This document shows, one piece after another, positions 27,145-35,739 of a DNA stretch of 37,032 bases (positions are counted from its first letter, which is position 1; each line of letters begins with the position of its first letter). A model generated the notes under the pieces. The model had not been told where the DNA came from, ran no database searches, and was given only the letters and a program-made list of their open reading frames with translations. Position numbers and translations under genes: made by a program. This DNA comes from Candidatus Krumholzibacteriota bacterium (GTDB lineage Bacteria > Krumholzibacteriota > Krumholzibacteriia > LZORAL124-64-63), in contig JAJRWA010000225.1 in the NCBI GenBank assembly GCA_024277025.1, positions 1 through 37,032 of the forward strand. Reading direction: 5' to 3'.

Positions 27145-28368
27145 GTGCTTTTTCGATTCTCCCTCTATGGCTTTCTGAAGAACCAGCGCTACTTCGAGCC
27201 GTTCCTGATTCTCTTTTTCCTGGACCAGGGACTGAGCTACACCCAGATCGGCCTGCTGGTGGCGGTGCGCGAATTGAGTGCCAACCTGCTGGAAATCCCT
27301 TCCGGTGCCGTAGCCGATCTGTACGGACGGCGCCGGGCCATGATCAGCTCGTTCGCGGCCTACATCGCCTCGTTCCTGACCTTCGCCACCGGTCACTCGC
27401 TGTTGCACTTCACGGTCGCCATGTTCCTCTACGCCTTCGGCGACGCCTTCCGCACCGGCACCCACAAGGCCATGATCTTCACCTGGCTGCGCGCCGAAGG
27501 GCGGCTGGGCGAAAAGACCCGCATCTACGGCTTCACCCGCTCGTGGTCCAAGCTGGGTTCGGCCCTGAGCATCATCATCGCCACGGTGATCATGGTGAGC
27601 AGCGGCGAGTACCGCTGGATCTTCTACTTGTCGGTAGTGCCTTACCTGTTGGGCATCATCAACTTCCTGTTCTATCCCGACTGGCTGGACGGCGAGCGCC
27701 GGGGACCGCTTTCACCGGCGGCCGTGCTGCGCCATCTGGGCCGCGCCTTCAGCCGGATTTTCCGGACGGCCCACCTGCGCCGTCTGGTCGCCGAAACGAT
27801 GACTTTCGAGGGCACGTTCAAGGCGGCGAAGGACTACCTGCAGCCGATCACCCGGCAGGCGGCGCTTGCGGCGCCCCTGTTGCTGACGCTGAACGAAGAG
27901 ACCCGCGGACCCGTGTTGATCGGCGTGGTCTATCTGGCGCTGTACCTGATCTCGTCCCTGGCCAGCCGCCAGTCCCACTTGCTGGTGCGGTGGCTGGGCG
28001 ATGAGGAGCGCGGCGTGCGCGCGGTGTGGTGGGGCACCCTGCTGATGTACGCGGCGCTGGTGCCCGTCCTGTGGCGGGGCTGGCTGGCCCCGGCGATCGT
28101 GATCTTCATCGCGTTGCACCTCTTGCAGAATCTGTTCCGGCCCATGCACATCAGCCGCTTCGAGACCCATGCTGACGCCGATCAGGGCGCGACCATTCTC
28201 TCGGTCGAAAGCCAAGCCAAGAGTCTGGCGGCCATGGTTCTGGCACCCCTGCTGGGCTGGCTGGTCGATGGGGCGTCCGGCGGCTTCTGGCCCGTGGGCG
28301 CCATCGGCGCCGGGCTCGCCCTGGCCATGATCGTCTCCCGGGGGCGCGCTACCGTTGCGGCGGAATAA
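27145..28368 (+). CDS. MFS transporter
   Basis: The 407-residue membrane protein has about 12 helices. The MFS signature loop appears between helices 2 and 3 as GAVADLYGRRRAM, and helix 4-5 contains GDAFRTGTHKAMIFTWL, typical of uncharacterised efflux-type members. The start is a GTG at 27145 with GGGAG about eight bases upstream. It runs in the same direction as the DinB-DsrE pair. Its last 20 bases overlap the 3' end of the convergent DUF1028 gene. Substrate unknown. Confidence 0.88.
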   Translation: MLFRFSLYGFLKNQRYFEPFLILFFLDQGLSYTQIGLLVAVRELSANLLEIPSGAVADLYGRRRAMISSFAAYIASFLTFATGHSLLHFTVAMFLYAFGDAFRTGTHKAMIFTWLRAEGRLGEKTRIYGFTRSWSKLGSALSIIIATVIMVSSGEYRWIFYLSVVPYLLGIINFLFYPDWLDGERRGPLSPAAVLRHLGRAFSRIFRTAHLRRLVAETMTFEGTFKAAKDYLQPITRQAALAAPLLLTLNEETRGPVLIGVVYLALYLISSLASRQSHLLVRWLGDEERGVRAVWWGTLLMYAALVPVLWRGWLAPAIVIFIALHLLQNLFRPMHISRFETHADADQGATILSVESQAKSLAAMVLAPLLGWLVDGASGGFWPVGAIGAGLALAMIVSRGRATVAAE

Positions 28369-29350
28369 CCGAGATGATGCTGGACAGAACGGCCGCGTCG
28401 GCGTCCAGGAAGCCGGGCTTGATCAAGCGCGGAACCAGTGTGCGCCAGTTCTCGTCCGCGTGAAAGACCTTGGCGAACAGGGGCAGCGACTCGTCCACCT
28501 TGCCCGCGTTGACCAGGGCCACCGCGTGCCAGAAACGCGCCTCGGGATTGCCGGCCAGGATGCGTTCGGCTTCGCCGTAGAAGTAGTCGGCGCCGCGCAG
28601 GTTGCCCTCTTCCACGGCCAGATCCCCGGCGTTCATCATCTCGTAGCCCCGGTGCATCTGCAGCAGCCGGGTCAGTTCCACCACCGGATCCGGATTGTCC
28701 TCGACCCTCAGGTCGACTACCACGTCATCCCACTTGCGGCCCGTGGCTTCCCCGCGCACGACCAGGATCGCCGCCGACTGCCGGCCCCGGATGTCGCCGC
28801 CTGCGGCCTGGGCTGCCGCCAGAGCCGCGACCAGCCGCTCGGGCAGGGCTCCCTGGGCCGCCTCGAAGGCCCGGGTCATGGCCTGGGGCACGGTCGCCGG
28901 TCCCATCAGGTTGGCCTGCACCGAGTAGTCCACGCCCACGACGTGGCCGGCGTGTTCGATGCAGTGGCTGCCGGTGTGCGCCGCCACGTTGCCGTTGCCG
29001 TCGATCATGGCCACCTGCCGGATGTTCGAGTGTTCGTCGGCGGCCAACAATTGTTCGAGGGCCACGGTGGCCGGCACCCCGTCCGCCATCAGGACCAGTC
29101 CTTCGGCTCCGTAACTGGGATCGACCATCGACTGGGTGGCCACCGCGCCGACTCCGGCCCGGGCCCAGGGGACCAGACCACCGACGTTGAACCAGTGGGA
29201 CTGCACGGCGACACCCATCTCGCCGGTCTCGGTGGCGCGGGCGACGATGGAATAGGTGGCCACCGGTCGGATCGGGGAAACCTGCGGCACGGCGGCCTGG
29301 GCGGCGGCAACGGACAGAAGCACGAGGGCAAGGGACTTCAGGATTCTCAT
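28349..29350 (-). CDS. exported DUF1028 protein with TPR-like C-terminus
   Basis: The 333-residue protein has a signal peptide (MRILKSLALVLLSVAAAQA) and a DUF1028 domain (about 30-230). Typical elements are ATYSIVARATETGEMGVAVQS, WARAGVGAVATQS, GNVAAHTGSHC and YSVQANLM. DUF1028 has an Ntn-hydrolase-like fold and is usually cytoplasmic; an exported member is less usual. The remaining 100 residues are helical and repeat-like (YEMMNAGDLAVEEGNLRGADYFYGEAERILAG), resembling one or two TPR units. The ATG at 29350 has GAGGAG four bases upstream. Longer frames to 29446 lack support. It is divergent from the next membrane protein gene. Confidence 0.85.
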   Translation of the reverse strand: MRILKSLALVLLSVAAAQAAVPQVSPIRPVATYSIVARATETGEMGVAVQSHWFNVGGLVPWARAGVGAVATQSMVDPSYGAEGLVLMADGVPATVALEQLLAADEHSNIRQVAMIDGNGNVAAHTGSHCIEHAGHVVGVDYSVQANLMGPATVPQAMTRAFEAAQGALPERLVAALAAAQAAGGDIRGRQSAAILVVRGEATGRKWDDVVVDLRVEDNPDPVVELTRLLQMHRGYEMMNAGDLAVEEGNLRGADYFYGEAERILAGNPEARFWHAVALVNAGKVDESLPLFAKVFHADENWRTLVPRLIKPGFLDADAAVLSSIISVIPPQR

Positions 29351-29508
29351 GGGGCTCCTCTTTCGGGGTTTGGCTGCGCGCAGGATACACGACGGAGCAG
29401 TCCGACTCAATGCCCGCCACGGCTGGAACACGCCTTGCAGATCCACTCCCGACGAAGCATTGCACCGCGCCCGCTGACGGGCCTGACCCGCAGACAGTTG
29501 GTAGTGAC

Positions 29509-30849
29509 ATGAGTGACAGCCGGAAAACCTGGATGATCGAAGCGGGGGACGTCCTGGACGTCATGACCCCCAACCAGAAACCGCAGACCGCCGTGAAGGC
29601 CACGCCCAGGTATCAGGACGTGCCGCGCCCCGTGCCGGGCACACCGCCCGCCGAGCCGGTCAAGCGCCGGGCCAAGGCCGTGCCTCAGCGCAAGTCCGGC
29701 TTGCAATTTGCACCGCTGGTCGTGCTGACCTACCTGCTGGGGCCGCTGGCCATCCTGTTGACGCCGGCCGGACGGCGACAGACTTCGTCGATCGCGCTGG
29801 CCGGGGCTTCGGTCATGGCGACGGTCGCCCTAGTCAGACGTCAGTTCGAGGGGCTCGTGCACCTGGATCATCCGGCCTCGGTCTGGGCCTGGCTGGCCCT
29901 GCTGGTGATCGCCGTCGTCGGTGGGTTCACGGCCTGGGCGCGGGCGGTTCACCTGATTTCGCGCGAGGGCATCCCCCACGTGAACAAGCTGCCCCACTGG
30001 CTGCGCCGCGGTTGGATGATCAGCGCGCTGGGTCTGCTTGCGCCCGGCAGCGGACTGCTGCTCAATGGGCGTTCCGGGCGAGCGGCGCTTACCCTCTGGC
30101 TGCTGTGGCCGGCGGTCCTGGCGGTTGCGATCCTGACCAACGCGATGGGGCTGTGGCAGCACCATCTGCAGAGCGGCTGGCTGGCCGGAGCCGGCCCGGC
30201 GCTGGAAACAGCGTTCATGGCCGCGGGTGCTCTGGCGGCGCTGGGCTGCCTCGGCTACCTTGCCCAGGCCTTGGAAGGAATGCGGCAGATTCTGGTGGAG
30301 CCCGGACTGAAGACGCGGGTCAAGGGCGACTACTATGCCCTGGCCGTCATCGCCGCCGTCGTGGTCCTGGCCGTTGTTGCCAGCCCGGTGCAGATGGCGC
30401 ACCAGCTCGGTGCCGGCGGCGACATTCTGCGTGCCGAGGGCTTCCAGACCATTCCCCTGCAGCTGAATCTGGCGGCGCGCCACCTGGACGCCGGCCGGCC
30501 CGAGTACGCCCTGCAGGCGGTGGAGCTGTACACCGAGCTGGGCCAGACTGATCAGGCGGCCGCACTGCGCTCGGACCTGGACCAGAGCCTCAGTACATAC
30601 GTGGCCCTGGTTCAGCAGGAGGAAACGCCCCCGGCTAGCCGGCCCGCCCGGCCGGCCACTGCCGCGGACCCGACGCTCTATGTGGGGACCATGGCCGCTG
30701 GTCAGGAGAACAAGCCTGAACCGGAGCCCCAACCGAAGCCGGTCGCCCGGGCGTCGGTCAGCCAGACCATGGGCATGCCCTTCGGCCCCGGCCTGGGCGG
30801 TGACACCATTGATCCGTCGGACACGCAGATGCAGGGACCACGGAAGTAG
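29509..30849 (+). CDS. seven-helix membrane protein of unknown function
   Basis: The 446-residue protein begins with a basic, proline-rich cytoplasmic tail of about 60 residues. About seven hydrophobic helices follow, including FAPLVVLTYLLGPLAILLT, VWAWLALLVIAVVGGFTAWA, MISALGLLAPGSGLLLNG and YALAVIAAVVVLAVVASP. After them comes a soluble segment with a TPR-like helix pair (LNLAARHLDAGRPEYALQAV) and a proline/glutamate-rich end. I do not recognise the family. The start chosen is the ATG at 29509, because the sequence before it in the open frame is not protein-like; the ribosome site is weak. It is followed after 55 bases by the acyltransferase-like gene. Confidence 0.7.
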   Translation: MSDSRKTWMIEAGDVLDVMTPNQKPQTAVKATPRYQDVPRPVPGTPPAEPVKRRAKAVPQRKSGLQFAPLVVLTYLLGPLAILLTPAGRRQTSSIALAGASVMATVALVRRQFEGLVHLDHPASVWAWLALLVIAVVGGFTAWARAVHLISREGIPHVNKLPHWLRRGWMISALGLLAPGSGLLLNGRSGRAALTLWLLWPAVLAVAILTNAMGLWQHHLQSGWLAGAGPALETAFMAAGALAALGCLGYLAQALEGMRQILVEPGLKTRVKGDYYALAVIAAVVVLAVVASPVQMAHQLGAGGDILRAEGFQTIPLQLNLAARHLDAGRPEYALQAVELYTELGQTDQAAALRSDLDQSLSTYVALVQQEETPPASRPARPATAADPTLYVGTMAAGQENKPEPEPQPKPVARASVSQTMGMPFGPGLGGDTIDPSDTQMQGPRK

Positions 30850-30853
30850 CCGG

Positions 30854-30902
30854 CGCCGATAATCGCACTCGCCAGAGCAGGGCGGAGGCTGCATTATCGG
30901 CG
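30854..30902. repeat. inverted repeat just before an acyltransferase start codon
   Basis: CGCCGATAAT (30854-30863) and ATTATCGGCG (30893-30902) are perfect 10-base complements separated by 29 bases. The second arm ends two bases before the ATG at 30905. The only good ribosome-binding sequence (GGAGG, 30884-30888) lies in the loop, 16 bases from the start. It could be an operator or a translational control hairpin. Confidence 0.6.
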
Positions 30903-30904
30903 GC

Positions 30905-32026
30905 ATGAAGAGCGAACGCCTGATCTCCCTCGATTTTCTGCTGGGCCTGACCGTGGCCCTGATGATCCTGGTCAACAATCCGGGCTCCTGGGCGCACAGG
31001 TACCCACCGCTGCGCCACGCGGAATGGCACGGTTGGACCCCGACCGATGTGGTCTTTCCGTACTTCCTGTTCATCGTCGGGGTTTCCCTGGCGCTCAGCT
31101 TCGCCCGCCGCCAGGCCGCCGGGGCCCACCGTGGCCAGTTGGTGCGCAAAGTGCTTGACCGTTCGGCCCTGATTTTTCTGTTCGGGTTGCTGCTCAACGG
31201 ATTTCCGTACAACCACCTGGATTCCCTGCGCGTCTGGGGTGTGCTGCAACGCATCGCCGTGTGCTATCTGGTCGCCGGCCTGACCGTGGTTCTGGTACCC
31301 CGTACCCGCGGCCGGGTGGCCGTGATGCTGGGCCTGCTGGCCGCCTACGAGCTGCTGATGCGGCTGCCGCTGGTGCCCGGTTGGGGGCACGGCAGTTTTG
31401 AATTGGCGGACACCTTCGCGCGCTGGGTCGATCTCCGCTGGCCGGGGGCCGGGCACGTCCACGTCACCAGGGGAGTGTCCTTTGATCCGGAGGGGATGGT
31501 CTCGTCACTGACGGCGGCGGCCAGCACTCTGGCCGGGTTCCTGGCGGGCCGATATCTGCTGCGCGACCTGCCGCTGACCCGGCGCCTCAGGGGCTTCCTG
31601 GTCGCGGGCCTGGGGTTGGCGGCCATGGGCTTGGCGCTGGGTCTCGTCGAACCGATCAACAAGCAGCTGTGGACCGTGAGCTACACCGTGTTGATGACGG
31701 GGCTCTCGTTGTTGGGCCTCGCCTTCTGTGGCTGGGCCATCGACCTGCGTGGGTGGCGGCGCTGGGCCCAGCCGTTCGTGGTCTTCGGCAGCAACGCGTT
31801 GTTGGCGTTTCTCGGCTCCGGCTTGCTGGCCAGACTTGCCGTACTGATCAAGGTCACCGGTGCCGGCGAAGGGCCTGTCGCATTGCAGACGGCTCTCTAC
31901 ACGGGCGTCTTCCGCCCCCTGGCCGGTCCGGTCAACGGTTCCCTGCTCTACGCCCTGGGGATCACCCTGTTGTGGTGGCTGATCCTGTGGGCATTTTATC
32001 GCAGGCGGATCTTCATCAAGATCTAG
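30905..32026 (+). CDS. HGSNAT-like membrane acyltransferase
   Basis: The 373-residue protein has about ten membrane helices. Its opening is typical of heparan-alpha-glucosaminide N-acetyltransferase-like (DUF5009/YeiB-related) proteins: LISLDFLLGLTVALMILVNN, then YPPLRHAEWHGWTPTDVVFPYFLFIVGVSLAL. The histidine in HAEWHGWT is a candidate catalytic residue. Family members are thought to pass an acetyl group across the membrane to sugars. The ATG at 30905 lacks a normally spaced ribosome site; an inverted repeat covers this region. Bacterial substrates are unknown, though a cell-surface sugar is reasonable. Confidence 0.85.
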   Translation: MKSERLISLDFLLGLTVALMILVNNPGSWAHRYPPLRHAEWHGWTPTDVVFPYFLFIVGVSLALSFARRQAAGAHRGQLVRKVLDRSALIFLFGLLLNGFPYNHLDSLRVWGVLQRIAVCYLVAGLTVVLVPRTRGRVAVMLGLLAAYELLMRLPLVPGWGHGSFELADTFARWVDLRWPGAGHVHVTRGVSFDPEGMVSSLTAAASTLAGFLAGRYLLRDLPLTRRLRGFLVAGLGLAAMGLALGLVEPINKQLWTVSYTVLMTGLSLLGLAFCGWAIDLRGWRRWAQPFVVFGSNALLAFLGSGLLARLAVLIKVTGAGEGPVALQTALYTGVFRPLAGPVNGSLLYALGITLLWWLILWAFYRRRIFIKI

Positions 32027-32072
32027 CCGTTGTTGCCTCCTGATTAATTTTGTTATATTGACTTATTAAACA

Positions 32073-32081
32073 TGGTATAAT
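32073..32081 (+). promoter_or_regulatory. extended -10 promoter upstream of the nuclease gene
   Basis: TGGTATAAT (32073-32081) is a perfect extended -10 element (TGnTATAAT) in a strongly AT-rich stretch. TTGACT at 32058-32063 is too close (12 bases) to serve as the -35, which fits an extended -10 promoter that does not need one. Transcription would start near 32088, about 78 bases before the GTG start codon. Confidence 0.6.
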
Positions 32082-32165
32082 TGATTTCTAGTTAGAAACC
32101 GATTGGCCCTCTGCGCCGCTTCCAGGCCGGGGGACTTCCGCTCCTGATCCTAAGGGGAAAACCAA

Positions 32166-34442
32166 GTGCGCCAGAATCCGTTTGCCCAGCCCTTCTTTCG
32201 GCCCTTCCTGTTGCTGAGTTTGTTCTGCCTGGCCATTGCCGGTCAGGCCATGGCCGGGGCTCCGGCCGGCTACTACGACTCGGCCGATGAGACCAACGCC
32301 GCGACCCTGCGGGTGACGGTGCACAACATCATCAAGGATCATACGAAGATTCCCTACACGGCGGCCTCGACCGACACCTGGAATGTTCTGGAACTGGCCG
32401 ACCAGGATCCCAACGACAGCAGCCGCATCCTGGATGTGTACCTGAATGCCAGCTACCAGAAATGGGGCGCCGGCAACAACGACTACAACCGCGAGCACAC
32501 CTGGCCCAAGAGCTTCGGCTTTCCCAACGACGGTGACAGCAACTATCCCTACTCGGATTGCCACCAACTCTTCCTGTGCAACGACAGCCGCAACACCTCG
32601 CGCAGCAACAAGCCGTACGGGACCGTGGGCGGCAGCGGCACGACCGAGTACACGACCGAGGTCAACAACGGTGTCGGTGGCGGCAGCGGCACCTATCCCG
32701 GCTGGTCCAACTGGGCCAACACCACCTACTGGGAGACCTGGTGGGATCGTCGCGGAGACGTGGCCCGTGCCCAGTTCTACATGGACGTGCGGTACGAGGG
32801 CGGCACCCACGGTATCACCGGCTACGCCGAGCCGGACCTGATCCTGACGGACAACGTGATCCTGATCGAGAATTCCAACACGGGCAGCAACGAATCGGTG
32901 GCCTACATGGGACTGCTCAGCACCCTGCTGCAGTGGAACCAGGATGATCCGGTGGACGCCAAGGAAATGGCGCGCAACGACGCGATCTTCCCCTGGCAGG
33001 GCAACCGCAACCCGTTCATCGACCATCCCGAGTGGGTCGACTGCATCTTCGTCGGCAACTGTACCGGCGGCAGTGACACGACGCCACCGGCGGCTCCCAC
33101 GGGCCTGGTGGCCCTCGCGGGCGACGGCAGCATTTTTCTGGACTGGGCCGATAATGCCGAGGCCGATCTGGCCGGCTACACGGTCTACCGTTCCACGGCG
33201 ATCGGCGGTCCGTACAGCAGCGCGAGCGGCGGCCTGGTGGGTATCAGCCAGTTCACCGACAACGGGCTGACCAACGGCACGACCTACTACTACGTGGTCA
33301 GCGCGAGCGACCTTTCCGCGAACGAGTCGGCAGTCAGCAGCGAAGCCAGCGCCACGCCTGAAGTCGGCGCCGGCGGTGGCGGATCCGTGGTGTGGATCAA
33401 CGAGTTCCACTACGACAACGACGGCACCGACACCGGCGAGTTCTTCGAGGTGGCCGGTCCGGCCGGATTCGATCTGAGCGGATGGTCGCTGATCGGCTAC
33501 AACGGCAACGGCGGTGTGGTCTATGACACGGTGAATCTGAGTGGCGTGCTGCCCAATCAGCAGAACGGCTACGGCACGATGAGTTTCAACATGGTCGGCA
33601 TGCAGAACGGCTCGCCTGATGGCCTGGCCCTCGTTGACGGCAGTGGCGCCGTGGTCGAGTTCATCAGCTACGAAGGTGTGGTCAACGCCACTGACGGTCC
33701 GGCGGCCGGCACGTCGTCGACAGACATCGGCGTGGTCGAGTCGGCCGCCACACCCATCGGGTTCTCCCTCCAACTGGGCGGCACCGGCAGTTCGAGTGGT
33801 GACTTCACCTGGCAGCCGGAGCAGGCTCATACCGCCGGTGCGGTCAACACGGGCCAGGTATTCAGTGCACCGGTCAACCAGGCACCGACGGCGGTGGCCA
33901 ACGGTCCTTATACCGGCGAGTCGGGCCTGAGCATCAGTTTCTCGGCGTCAGGTTCGACCGACCCGGACGGGACGATCGTGGCCTGGGCCTGGGACTTCGG
34001 TGACGGCGGCAGCAGCACGCTGGCCGACCCGACCCACACCTACGCGGCGGCCGGCAATTACACCGTCACCTTGACCGTTACCGATGACCTGTCGGCGACA
34101 GATACCGATTCAACCAGTGCCGCTATCGTCAATCCGTCGGCGGCCGGTTTGCCGTCGGCGCTGCCGGTGGCCCAGATCGCCCGCATCTATCCCAACCCGT
34201 TCAATCCGGCGACGAACATCCGCTTCGTGGTGGGTGAGCCGGGCCGGGTCCGGGTCGAGATCTTCTCGGTGAAGGGGGCTCTGGTGCGCACACTGCTGAA
34301 TGAGGATCGCGGCGTGGGTGAGTTCGAGTTGCGCTGGAACGGCGTGGGCGATGACGGGCAACTCGTGCCCAGCGGGGCGTATTTCTGCCGGGTCAGCAAT
34401 GGCGGTTTCTCTGATACTCGGTCTTTGCTGCTGCTGAAGTAG
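32166..34442 (+). CDS. secreted endonuclease I-type nuclease with FN3, LTD and PKD domains
   Basis: The 758-residue protein starts at a GTG eight bases after AAGGGG and has a signal peptide (to about residue 31). The endonuclease I domain (about 35-300) shows the family motif NREHTWPKS with H111 as likely general base, and GNRNPFIDHPEWVD near its end. A fibronectin type III domain (about 305-398), a lamin-tail-like domain (about 408-560, VWINEFHYDNDGTD), a PKD domain (about 575-660) and a YPNPFNP...LLLLK sorting domain (about 672-758) follow. The enzyme probably degrades extracellular DNA or RNA for nutrients or biofilm turnover while attached to the surface. A strong promoter-like extended -10 precedes it and a strong terminator follows. 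Confidence 0.92.
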   Translation: MRQNPFAQPFFRPFLLLSLFCLAIAGQAMAGAPAGYYDSADETNAATLRVTVHNIIKDHTKIPYTAASTDTWNVLELADQDPNDSSRILDVYLNASYQKWGAGNNDYNREHTWPKSFGFPNDGDSNYPYSDCHQLFLCNDSRNTSRSNKPYGTVGGSGTTEYTTEVNNGVGGGSGTYPGWSNWANTTYWETWWDRRGDVARAQFYMDVRYEGGTHGITGYAEPDLILTDNVILIENSNTGSNESVAYMGLLSTLLQWNQDDPVDAKEMARNDAIFPWQGNRNPFIDHPEWVDCIFVGNCTGGSDTTPPAAPTGLVALAGDGSIFLDWADNAEADLAGYTVYRSTAIGGPYSSASGGLVGISQFTDNGLTNGTTYYYVVSASDLSANESAVSSEASATPEVGAGGGGSVVWINEFHYDNDGTDTGEFFEVAGPAGFDLSGWSLIGYNGNGGVVYDTVNLSGVLPNQQNGYGTMSFNMVGMQNGSPDGLALVDGSGAVVEFISYEGVVNATDGPAAGTSSTDIGVVESAATPIGFSLQLGGTGSSSGDFTWQPEQAHTAGAVNTGQVFSAPVNQAPTAVANGPYTGESGLSISFSASGSTDPDGTIVAWAWDFGDGGSSTLADPTHTYAAAGNYTVTLTVTDDLSATDTDSTSAAIVNPSAAGLPSALPVAQIARIYPNPFNPATNIRFVVGEPGRVRVEIFSVKGALVRTLLNEDRGVGEFELRWNGVGDDGQLVPSGAYFCRVSNGGFSDTRSLLLLK

Positions 34443-34461
34443 AATGGGCGGGCGCCACATG

Positions 34462-34506
34462 AAAAGACGGTGGTCACAGTCGATAGCTGTGGCCACCGTC
34501 TTTTTT
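34462..34506. terminator. strong bidirectional terminator
   Basis: A 14-bp stem (34466-34479 with 34487-34500, one G-U pair) has a 7-base loop. T6 follows on the plus strand, and A4 precedes the left arm, so T4 follows on the minus strand. It separates the convergent nuclease and secreted-protein genes and can serve both. Confidence 0.92.
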
Positions 34507-34520
34507 GGTCCCGTTCCAGA

Positions 34521-35390
34521 TCAGTGATACATCGCCTTGAGCGAACCCAGGCTCATCACTTCGGTCGCACCCTTGTCGAGCGCCCCGGCGAAATCATCGC
34601 CCAGGCTCATGGTCACGCCGGACTGCTCCGCGTCCGGGCAGCCGCGCTGGTTGTAGTGCAGCAGCGCGGCCTTGAGGCGCATGGCCAGAGCCTGGCTCGT
34701 GCGGTTGTCCCGCGGCGGCATGACCCTGCTCGCCAGATAGTCCTCGGTCTCCGCGATCAGTGGCAGGATGTCGTCGGCGCTGCCGTTGGCGAGATTCAGG
34801 CGGGCGGCGATCAACTGCCGGATCAGGGCGAAGCCCATCAGGCGGTGCCGGTGCCCATCCAGGATCTGCATCATGGCTGCCTGGTCGAAGGTCCGGCCGT
34901 TGATTTCGATGCTGCTGAACGGCCAGGTCCCGGGGTGATCGGCCCAGTAGCGCGCCGAGTACACACAAGGTTCCCCGACCGGATCGGTGCCGACGCTGCC
35001 GCAGGCCAGATCGATGACAAACGAGTCGGATGTCTCATTGAAACCGTCGTCGAAGACGTCAAAGACAGAGAAGCTGCCCGTGACCTTGTAGTCGCCGTCG
35101 AGCACCGGATTCCAGGTGCCGGCGAAACTGTAGACCTTGGTCGGCTCGGCTGGAATCTGGATAAACTCGGCGAACTCGAAGCGGTCCACTTCGATCCCGG
35201 CGGCATCCTGCAGGACCACGGACCACTCGATACGGGACATCATGATGCCCGGGCGGAAACTGACCGTCAGGTCGGCCGCCCACGTTTCGCAATCAGCCGT
35301 TCCGGACAGGCTTTCGAGGGTCCCGGCCGCTGCCAGAGTCGGCAGAACGAGCAAAATGACCAGGGCGGGTATCAGCTTGAAGTTTCTCAT
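34521..35390 (-). CDS. secreted protein of unknown function
   Basis: The 289-residue protein has a signal peptide (MRNFKLIPALVILLVLPTLAAA). A beta-rich N-terminal half of about 120 residues (WSVVLQDAAGIEVDRFEF, GDYKVTGSFSVFD) resembles an immunoglobulin-like fold but is not assignable. The C-terminal half is helical (MMQILDGHRHRLMGFALIRQLIAARLNLANG, TSQALAMRLKAALLHYN). Four cysteines follow the signal. The ATG at 35390 has AAGGA about four bases upstream. It ends at the shared terminator with the nuclease gene. No family is recognised. Confidence 0.75.
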   Translation of the reverse strand: MRNFKLIPALVILLVLPTLAAAGTLESLSGTADCETWAADLTVSFRPGIMMSRIEWSVVLQDAAGIEVDRFEFAEFIQIPAEPTKVYSFAGTWNPVLDGDYKVTGSFSVFDVFDDGFNETSDSFVIDLACGSVGTDPVGEPCVYSARYWADHPGTWPFSSIEINGRTFDQAAMMQILDGHRHRLMGFALIRQLIAARLNLANGSADDILPLIAETEDYLASRVMPPRDNRTSQALAMRLKAALLHYNQRGCPDAEQSGVTMSLGDDFAGALDKGATEVMSLGSLKAMYH

Positions 35391-35739
35391 GTGTCCTTCT
35401 CCCGGCTGTATCGTTCCCGTTGGGGAGCGAGTGAACCTCAACTGGTCGCCGAGGTGCATTTACCGGGCCGGGAGGCGGAAGATGCTATTGATTGCTAGGA
35501 TTCTGGTCCGCGCTGTATCTTCCAATAGGCTGTTTACGGCCTTTCCGGGCACCTGGCGGGTCTCATGGCTTTCGGCAGGCAATGAGGCGCTGAGGCTATG
35601 GGGGCCGTGCGAAACGCAACTTTCAGCCAGTAGGCCGCCGGATGGGCTGCTCTCATATCTGCTGTATTCAGCCCCGGCCATGTGTTAGATTCTCTGCGAT
35701 TCCACAGAACTCCACCAATTCCGACCCAGAGGTTCAGTC
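35391..35739. other. 349-base divergent intergenic region
   Basis: No gene is supported here. It must contain promoters for the secreted protein (minus) and the YciI-like gene (plus). TGTTAGATT near 35685-35693 is a weak extended -10 candidate for the plus-strand gene. No repeat or clear operator was seen. Confidence 0.4.

Noticed and set aside
32058-32081. TTGACT as -35 paired with TATAAT
   Set aside because: The spacer is only 12 bases, too short for sigma-70; the extended -10 explains the promoter better.
32088-33830. 580-codon open frame on the minus strand
   Set aside because: It is antisense to the nuclease gene, which has clear catalytic and repeat domains, a signal peptide and a promoter.
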